From contig OZ020248.1 of the NCBI GenBank assembly GCA_963971285.1, positions 16,554,001-16,618,000 of the forward strand: a stretch of 64,000 bases of DNA, read 5' to 3'. Shown here piece by piece: positions 56,470 to 64,000 of the stretch. The stretch is from Astropecten irregularis. Its lineage: Eukaryota > Echinodermata > Asteroidea > Paxillosida > Astropectinidae. Position numbers and translations under genes: made by a program. The notes under the pieces were generated by a model. That model ran no database searches, had not been told where the DNA came from, and saw only the letters and a list, made by a program, of their open reading frames with translations. How positions within the stretch are numbered: the stretch's first letter is position 1; every line of letters begins with the position of its first letter.

Positions 56470-57480
56470 AGAAGACTAATAAAGATGAGGCTTGCTGGTG
56501 CGAGACTGACAAGATGGGGAAAACCCCTACAGGGATGTTGTTTGCTGATGTGAGACGAGCATGGGATGGGAAAAGCCCCTATAGGGGGATGCTGTTTGCT
56601 GATGTGAGACAAGCAGGAGAGGGGAAAAGCCCCATAAGAGTGAAGCTTGCTGAAGTAAGACAAGCAGGAGAGGGGAAAAGCCCCATTGAGTCTAGCTTGC
56701 TGAAGTAAGGCAAGCAAGAGAGGGGGAAAGCCCCATAAGAGTGAAGCTTGTTGATGTGAGACAAGCAGGAGAGGGGAATAGCCCCATAAAAGTGAATGCT
56801 TGCTGAGGTAAGACAAGCAGGAGAGGGGAAAAGTCCCATAAGAGTGAAGCTTGCTAATGTGAGACAAGCAGGAGAGGGGAAAAGCCCCATTAGAGTGAAT
56901 GCTTGCTGAGGTAAGACAAGCAGGAGAGGGGAAAAGCCCCATAAGAGTGAAGCTTGCTGAAGTAAGACAAGCAGGAGAGGGGAATAGCCCCATAAGAGTG
57001 AATGCTTGCTGAGGTAAGACAAGCAGGAGAGGGGAAAAGCCCCATAAGAGTGAAGCTTGCTGAGGTAAGACAAGCAGGAGAGGGGAAAAGCCCCATAAGA
57101 GTGAAGCTTGCTGAGGTAAGACAAGCAGGAGAGGGGAAAAGCCCCATAAGAGTGAAGCTTGCTGATGTGAGACAAGCAGTAGAGGGGAAAAGCCCCATAA
57201 GAGTGAAGCTTGCTGAGGTAAGACAAGCAGGAGAGGGGAAAAGCTCCATAAGAGTGAAGCTTGCTGATGTGAGACAAGCAGGAGAGGGGAAAAGCCCCTT
57301 AAGAGTGAAGCTTGCCGAAGTAAGGCAAGCAGGGGAGGGGAAAAGCCCCTATGAGGATGTTGTTGGCTGATGGGAGCCATGCAGGAGAGGGTGAAAGCCC
57401 CTATAACTTGCAGCTATAGTTGATGCAAAACAGGCAAGAGAGGGGAAAAGCCCCTATATAAGATCGAGGCTTGCGGATTC
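56470..57480. repeat. 51-bp minisatellite array
   Basis: About 19-20 tandem units of 51 bp containing AAGCTTGCTGAGGTAAGACA and GGGGAAAAGCCCCATAAGAG. Because 51 is 17 codons, several frames stay open on both strands (for example 306 codons at 56460-57380 minus and 122 codons at 57002-57370 plus). Each unit has a short GGGG-AAAAG-CCCC hairpin. The outer units are more diverged than the central ones, as expected for an array homogenised in its middle. Confidence 0.95.
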
Positions 57481-60400
57481 GACACTAGCAAGGAAAGATG
57501 AGGCTTGCCGGTATGAGGCAATCAAAGGGGGTTCCCTTAGAAGGGTGAGGTTTTTTATGAGGCAGGCCCTATCAGGAGAAAAAGAGAAATTTAGCGGCCA
57601 GATAATAATCGCTTATTATGGAACAGGCACAACCAGTATCTGAAGGGAGGGGGAATGTTTGCTGACATGGGACAATTCTAGTCAAATCAGGAGGAGAGGG
57701 AGAAAGCCCCACGAAGGGTTTGCTGGTCCATTGAAATAGTCTAAGTGTTAACGCATAAAAGCAGACGAAAAAATGAAGAGAACATTGGGGCAAACATAAC
57801 GGTGACGAATGCTTCACTTTCATCGGGAAGGCCCGAAAGTCCAGAAGGGAGAGAACCCTTTACGGTAAGACGGGCTACGCCGGGGCCCGGAAGAGGCCAT
57901 CAAGGGGCGGTGTGGAGGTGTTCCAGCAAGGAAATACTATATAATAAAACAGAATGCTATCAGACGTGTTGAACTCTTGTGGTTTTTTGATGTGGTTTTT
58001 AACGCTGTTTTGTTCTCTTTCCCGTTGCCCAGTCCATATGCCCCGCTGGCATGCAGTCAATACTTCGTGGGAGCAGTGTCCGCCAATGTTTTGCAGTAAT
58101 TCTTACCTTACAGCCGGAGCAGGGGATATCTCATGGGCAGACATATCCGCCGGGAGGGTAGCTATCGCCAGGTTGGACTAAATCCGAGCCTTGGCTTTTA
58201 CGCCCCAGAATGGGTCGGGATGGGCGGCTCCGATGCGCGAGTCCTGATGCGAGGTTTGGGATACGTTTTTGACTGGGTTAGGGCACGGTGCGTGATGGGG
58301 AAGGGGAATCAGATCGGAAGCCTTGACAAGGCAGTCCGACGGTTCAACCTTGTGTGCAGTTCCAAGTCGCGCCCTCGCATTTGCGGGTAGTTTGTTTGTG
58401 CCCTTATCATTAAAACAATTGCAGGGCTGTTAATAATGTGCTTCTGTAGGATAGCTGGGGGCTTGATATGGAGTGCCAAACCCTAGCATGCACGAATGTT
58501 TATCAGCGGGGCCACAACGCCCATATTGGTGCTTCTCTAGGGGCACAAACCTCGGGGTAGGGACTCCTCGGGCGTTCGAATGGACGGGGTCCTTTTGTTT
58601 GTACGCACAGCCTGTGTGATGTTGTTCTGCCCCAAACGGCGCTTTTATTTTTGCTTGGCAGCTGAATCTCGCCATTTGTCCGTGCGGAAGAGCAGTGGAA
58701 CCCATGAAGAAGAGCAGTGGAACCCATGCGGAATTCACGTTTGATTGCCGTTTCCTAACGGAAGCCAATAGGGGTTCAAGGTGTATTCTCATGGGCGACG
58801 ACTTTCATTCTAATTCATTCACTTCCGGAGGGTTCAGCCAGTGCCGAAGAAGGCGGGAGTGTCACTGGCCTTATAATTGGGCCATTTCATTGACGTGAGG
58901 AGGGGTCATCGACGGCCGGCTTGCACCTTTTAGGTCAGTTGCTATGCCTCAATTCTTGTTCTTTATGGGCACCCGATGGGCTGATACGAAAAATGTTATA
59001 TTCGCCAGGTAAGGGAGGACATCTTGTCGGTGATAGCGGAGTTCTTTTGAGGGCCGTGCTTGAACGTTTCAATGGCCGGAGGTGTTCTGTTTGGGGTGTG
59101 TGGCGTTTTCACTTCCTACCTTGATGGTCCCACTTTGGTTCCGCTGATTCGGGGCCAATAGATTGGGGGGACAGGAACTTCCGCTCAACAATGCGGCTCA
59201 CCTTGGATGCATCGAGTTGCAGATACGTGTATAGGGTGGAGTGCTGCGGTCACTGATTTTGTTGGGGCAAAGAGGCATTAAGCTTGGGTTTTATTCGTTC
59301 ACGGGGGTCATACGCTGTAAAGAGGCTCCCTTCGCTTCGTGCTCCCTGTGGTGTTGCCGTCTTTTGAGCAGAGAGGTGGATGCGCTAGCGGATTCGGAGA
59401 TATAACGCCACGCGGGATCAGGTCTCCAAGCGAGGTCGGTCATGTTGGCGAGTGAATTGAGGCATTCTCATTCGTGCCTGCAGTGGAGAGGAATTTCACT
59501 TGTGGGTGCCTTTTAGCAGTACGCCTAATCCGACTCGAGGTAATTTTTGTCGAGGGCTGGCTCTCGGCTCATACCGTCTTTGGGGTGGCTCCTTCGCAGG
59601 AGGAACTGGGCGGTAAGAAGTACGTGAAGTCCAACGCATGTGGGTTTCTTCTACTATACATGTACGTGCAGTTTGCACGAATGAAAGCCAGTCTGGAGAG
59701 GCTGGTCCAAAATTGTGGCCGCTTGCCCAAACAATAGCAGGTACGGGGCTGTTTGTTTGATCAAGCTGGGATGCACTTGCTCGAACGTGACCCCCCCCCC
59801 CCCCCCGCTGCCAATGTTACTGAAGGTGGAAACCCCGGATGACATCGTCAATAGACCGAGGCTCAAGAGGGAAGACCTGAGCCTGTTACAATGTCCTTGG
59901 ATGGCCTAGTGGGGGAGACAAGGTTTGCAAGATGGCTAGCGTCAGCCATGCCTGGTAACGGTAGCGGGCACAGTGGGCTCATGTAAGAGGACCTTATGGC
60001 ATATTGTCCTTTTTGTAGTCGATTGCGGACATCCAGGGTATCCAAACACCAGAGAGAAAATTCCGTCCATCGAAGCGGGTCAAAAAATAAATAAAGCTAC
60101 TCAGTTGGAGCAGGTCAGTGCGCTCGTCTTACCAGGAGGTACAATGGACTTTTTCTCTGGCGGGCGCGATGGTTGGTCAGTGAGATTTTGGAGTCAGGCA
60201 GCTTTGACTTCGCTAAGGCAGCGGACCCAAGCCTCATTTCAGCTGCATAATTGGGTTCCCGTCTGAATTCTATGCATATGAGGCAACGGGCTTAGATCAG
60301 GGCTGTGGATCTGGCCCGCGAGGATGCTTTGACACGTTTTCAGGAGCTTCAAATTTCCGGATGCCCCGCGCCAGTTGCTTAGTGGACAAAGTCTTTGTCG

Positions 60401-61130
60401 TGAGGCAGCCCTGATATCCGGTTTCAAACTGCATTGTCAGCTTCTTTGGACGGGGGCTGCCACGCCCTGGGAGCACTTAGGCACTTGACCTCAACCTTGA
60501 AGCTTCTAGGGCCGCGGAGCAGAGCAGAGAGCGGCGCCCCGAACCTGGGGTGCTGTGCCACAGTAACGACGTAACGAGGCCTCGCGTCATAGTTCTAGTG
60601 CCTCGCAGTGCGGGTATAACTTTTAACGTTAGTGGAAGTGTTCAGCAGCGGGCTTTGCTGGGGTTTCTATCGCCCTTTGGTCCGTGGCTCCAGAGCCCTT
60701 CTGGCTTTTCCAATTCATTTCCTTACTGGAGTTCAGACAGGTCTATAAAATCGGATGGGGTCTAGAGCCCAATGGCAAGAGATAAGACAACGGTGGACGA
60801 AATGGTGGCAGGTTTTGCAGCTTATCAGAAAGGGGGCGGTTAAGGTATGGGAGTGAGAGATGGGGTGGTTTAGGGAGAGTTTTACTTGGAGGAGATGCGC
60901 GGTTCGGCAGGTGCCCGGAACCAAAATCATTTCTACCCATATCTCATTCCATAGAATCCAGAGCCCGAGACAATACAGCGATGCAAATAGCAGAAATCAG
61001 TACAATACTTGGTTTGATTGTTAAGTAAGGGGGGTTATTTTGACATCTTAAACCCAATTTTATGAAAGTGGGATGTATGAGACCCTTACTTAGCAGGTTG
61101 AAAAATTCTGTCATATAAGTGAACACAGGG
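57481..61130. other. No gene recognised
   Basis: 3.6 kb of relatively GC-rich sequence with many short open stretches (57745-57972, 58133-58390, 59474-59737, 59973-60266) but no domain, splice chain or terminal repeat I can defend. A C18-type homopolymer lies at about 59791-59808, and a 20-bp direct repeat GAAGAGCAGTGGAACCCATG occurs twice at about 58688-58728. Confidence 0.3.
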
Positions 61131-61132
61131 GG

Positions 61133-61412
61133 GTCAGACAAGTCGACCGGTGGGACAACTCGACTTTAGACAGGTCAACCGGTGAGACAGGTCGACCGGT
61201 GAGATATATACCGTGTATCGAAGCGTTTCACGGCTTCCTGTGGGCTCAAAACGCTTCGATACACGGTATATATCTCACCGGTCGACCTGTCTTACCGGTC
61301 GACCTGTCTCACTGGTCGGCCTATCTCACCGGTCGACCTGTCTCAACGGTCGACCTGTCTCACGGGTCGACCTGTCTCAAGTCGAGTTGTCCCACCGGTC
61401 GACTTGTCTGAC
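61133..61412. mobile_element. Palindromic element with 17-18 bp modules
   Basis: Ends GTCAGACAAGTCGACCGGTG and CACCGGTCGACTTGTCTGAC are inverted. The centre is a hairpin with CGTGTATCGAAGCGTTT. Both arms contain GACAGGTCGACCGGTGA-type units, about two in the left arm and six in the right, so the arms are unequal. 280 bp, non-coding. Confidence 0.85.
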
Positions 61413-62335
61413 ATTCTACACAGGTATCATAAGACAAATATCTAGGGCATCTAAGTAGGACAGTTACCTTCATTGCCACTGTTAAGTATAGGCTTGATAG
61501 TTTGTTAATAGTGGTATTTTTAAGGTATAATGGTTATGTACTCAGTTCCTGAAAGAAAAAATAAATACATGAATTTTTGTGTCAATATAATTATTATGAA
61601 AAAAATAATTATAAAAAAACAAATCTTTTAATACCACACTATTTCAGAGACAAAGTGCTACACTTTCAGAAAGATTATCAAGAAAGGAAGTCAGTATTTT
61701 CAAACATCTTCATCGATCTTTATTCAATAAATAAACTCTTCAAATCATGTTAATTATCAAAACTGGGGAGGCAATCATTAAAATAATCAGATTTTTTAAT
61801 CAGCCAAAAGACTACTAAAGTATTGGGAAGTGGGGTTTGAAAAGGAAACCCGTATATTAAAACGTTCCTTCTCGATGACTCATGAATGTACATTACAATA
61901 GGATTTTTGTTGCTGTACTACGTACAGTAGCCTAACGTGCAATGGGCGAGTTTGTCTGATACGCTATGAATTGAAATTGGCGGGGAAATTCACGGTGGCG
62001 AAGTGACTTGGGGCTAAATTTTCATAGAGTGCACGCGAAAAAACCCAACTCGCCCCATATGTCCGTGTTTTCGCCCCCAACTTTTTTTCCCGAATTTCTC
62101 CCAAACGTGCCACTTTTGCAAGGGGAATCAACAAGCAATTATGTGCTTAGCATGTCCTTATGGTCAACTGGTGCAAAATTCAGCCCCTCCCTCTCGGTGG
62201 TGGCCAAGAAAATCATTTTCTAGAAGACTTTTTGCACTTCGTCCCATAGTCTAAGATCGGTGGGTCTGGGTGCCAGACTGTGTAGGAAACGGACGCCCCA
62301 AGTTGCTGTAAAAAAAATTCACGCCTGAGTGGGTT
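61413..62335. other. No gene recognised
   Basis: AT-rich; a 71-codon open stretch at 62008-62223 has no recognised domain. Confidence 0.35.
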
Positions 62336-62339
62336 TACG

Positions 62340-62790
62340 ACTTGGGCTGAGTCGTGAATATTGGCGTCAATATTTGCGACTTGGGGCTCAAGTCGTGAAT
62401 ATTGGCGTAAATATTGGCGTCAATATTTGCGACTTGGGGCCCAAGTCGTGAATATTGGCGTAAATATTGGCGTCAACATTTACGACTTGGAGGCAATGTC
62501 GTAAATATTGGCGTCAATTTTGGCGTAAATATTTGCGACTTGGGGTAAAAGTCGTGAATATTGGCGTGAATATTGGCGTCCATATTTGCGACTTGGGTGC
62601 CCAAGTCGTGAATATTGGCGTCAATATTTGCGACTTGGGGCCCAAGTCGTGAATATTGGCGTCAATATTGACGTCAATATTTGCGACTTGAGGCCATGTC
62701 GTAAATATTGGCGTCAATATTGGCGTAAATATTTGCGACTTGGGGTAAAAGTCGTGAATATTGGCGTCAATATTGGCGTCAATATTTGTT
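62340..62790. repeat. Satellite of AATATTGGCGT units
   Basis: Higher-order repeats of GACTTGGGGCCCAAGTCGTG followed by one to three AATATTGGCGTC-like 12-mers. Spacing between GACTTGGGG blocks varies by multiples of 12, so the array has two levels. Reading frames here follow the repeats. Confidence 0.9.
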
Positions 62791-62810
62791 TGCGATGTCC
62801 CTTTAAAGCC

Positions 62811-62940
62811 ACCATAGCGTAGCGGTTCGTTCCTCGCCTTTTAACTCTAGCGGGCTAAGTCCGGCTTGGTCCACAAGTGGATTGGGTTTTCAGTCCCTAC
62901 CTGATTCTGTGGGGTTTTACCCAGAATATTACTCTATATG
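62811..62940 (+). mobile_element. Truncated tRNA-derived SINE
   Basis: Perfect A box TAGCGTAGCGG (62815-62825), a B-box region GGGCTAAGTCC, then the shared ACAAGTGGATTGGGTTTTCA core. It is cut off after ATATTACTCTAT. Same family as 27955-28250. Confidence 0.75.
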
Positions 62941-63670
62941 AAGCTTGAGGCTAGGGAAGGTATTTATTTTGCAACCGCCATTTTGTGATCCTTATGAAAT
63001 GAAGGGCTTGAGATTCATGGCACTTGATGCGTTTATATCGTCCCGAGGGCTACGCCCAAACCTCATGCTCGCCCACCTCTACTCATAGTAGTACTCATAG
63101 TAGTATCCTAGTATAGGTTTTCCCGGTCATTTTCGGCAAATGAGCGGACAATTTAAACGCTGCGTCATTCCATTTCGCGTGAAACTGCAAGGCACCTCAA
63201 AATAGTCATTCGATTTCATTTTATGTGCAAGCAAATGTTCACAAGGGTCAGGCGATTAAATAGAATCGCCTTTCAATTAAAAATTCCATTCGAGCAGCAT
63301 TCAAATTCGCAACGGCTTTTGGCAGCGTGCGCTTAGTCATTCGAATTCGTTTTGGGGCAGGCATTTCTGTAAATAATTCAGCAAATTTAGCGTTCTGTCT
63401 GAAATTATGAATGTACCGCAAGAATAAAAAGGGTATAGAATGGTTCACTTCTTGTATGGAAACCACTTATGTGATGTCCCCTGACGACAATTGTTTGTAA
63501 TTGAAAAATCCTCGAAAATAATGGCAGCTTTCGGTCGCTGTACGAGAGAATATCTAATGTTGACGGTTGATTGATGCATTCGAATGATTTAGATTACATT
63601 GAGCTTGCAGTCAATTTGAACATCAACACCATGATTTTCAACACACATCCATGGCACCAATCCTCTCTTG
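62941..63670. other. No gene recognised
   Basis: Unique-looking sequence with a short CATAGTAGTACT repeat near 63083-63115. A 72-codon minus frame (63248-63466) has no recognised domain. Confidence 0.35.
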
Positions 63671-63971
63671 CAGGCGCGATTTTACGGGGGGGCTAGAGGG
63701 GGGGCTGTAGCCCCCCAAAAATTTTGTCTAGCCCCCCAAAAAAATGCAAGTGAAAAATAAAATTCTTGAAAATACTGGATTTTTTCAGTTATGAACCGCC
63801 AATTACATAAAAAACGCGTTGTGTGGGCTATTATGTGCATGTTTTTCGACCCCTTATGAGACACAGCATAAGCGAGTGTTAGAAGAACCCAAAATATTGG
63901 GTCTTCTAGCCCCCCAAAAAAATAATGGCTCTTCTAGCCCCCCAAAAATGTTGGCTCTAGAACCGCGCCTG
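63671..63971. mobile_element. hAT-type MITE, second copy
   Basis: Ends CAGGCGCGATTTTA and TAGAACCGCGCCTG. It shares GCCAATTACATAAAAAACGC and GCGAGTGTTAGAAGAACCCA with 4240-4616. The flanks CTCTCTTG and AGAATAAA do not match, so the target duplication is lost or one end is displaced. The shorter G/C tracts account for part of its smaller size. Confidence 0.85.
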
Positions 63972-64000
63972 AGAATAAACAAATAATAAATCAAAGAAAT

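Noticed and set aside
56460-57380. 306-codon minus-strand frame with 17-residue repeats as a protein gene
   Set aside because: It coincides exactly with a 51-bp satellite, several other frames are also open, and there is no start context, signal or domain.
54500-57720. Cluster of NF-kB sites
   Set aside because: The GGGGAAAAGCCCC motif does not fit the 10-bp kB consensus closely, and its repetition is better explained by satellite amplification.

Overview
This is animal nuclear DNA, most likely from a marine invertebrate deuterostome. That placement is an inference. It rests on a spliced F5/8 type C (discoidin) gene with long repeat-filled introns, a Mag/SURL-type Ty3/gypsy element, tRNA-derived SINEs, a P-type and an IS4EU/DDE_Tnp_4-type transposase relic, and a very high density of small inverted-repeat DNA transposons. 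There is no operon structure, and nearly all long open frames are repeat artefacts.

The only convincing host gene is on the + strand. It has four exons (3068-3218, 5353-5487, 15025-15230, 15342-15479), all introns are GT-AG with matching phases, and it encodes a 209-residue secreted protein: signal peptide, short Cys-bearing linker, one complete discoidin domain. Its promoter has a TATA box at 2973-2979. The 9.5-kb second intron is packed with repeats, including a 2.4-kb P-type element that carries a tRNA-like sequence.

Layout. 1-1.9 kb: a hAT-like MITE and two tandem copies of a 720-790 bp inverted-repeat element. 2.8-15.5 kb: the discoidin gene. 15.5-28.6 kb: MITEs, a foldback element, a 26-bp satellite, unclassified interspersed repeats, locally duplicated blocks and a SINE. 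28.6-47.6 kb: a roughly 19-kb nest of transposons inside one small MITE. The layers are resolved by target-site duplications (TAAATAAC, CCATAGAC, ATTCACAC, GAATGAAA, AT, ATCGAAGA, CAATG, TACAAAAT) and by an uninterrupted paralogue at 50051-50538. The nest holds a 3.66-kb P-type element, a 3.3-kb related element, a P-type element with transposase relic, an IS4EU-like element with transposase relic, and a young 4.64-kb gypsy element with identical 170-bp LTRs and one frameshift in integrase. 47.7-50.5 kb: a composite-looking unit with two apparently identical 467-bp MITEs around a 1.4-kb segment containing a possible exon. 50.5-52.7 kb: a TTAA-flanked element and a 600-680 bp tandem repeat. 53-61 kb: a compositionally different block with a ~140-bp array and a 51-bp array, in which a GGGGAAAAGCCCC-like motif recurs; I could not identify its origin. 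61-64 kb: a palindromic repeat, an AATATTGGCGT-rich satellite, a SINE fragment and a second copy of the hAT MITE seen in intron 1.

How it works together: apart from the discoidin gene, the window is a record of successive transposition. The autonomous elements are broken. The gypsy element is the youngest and nearly intact.
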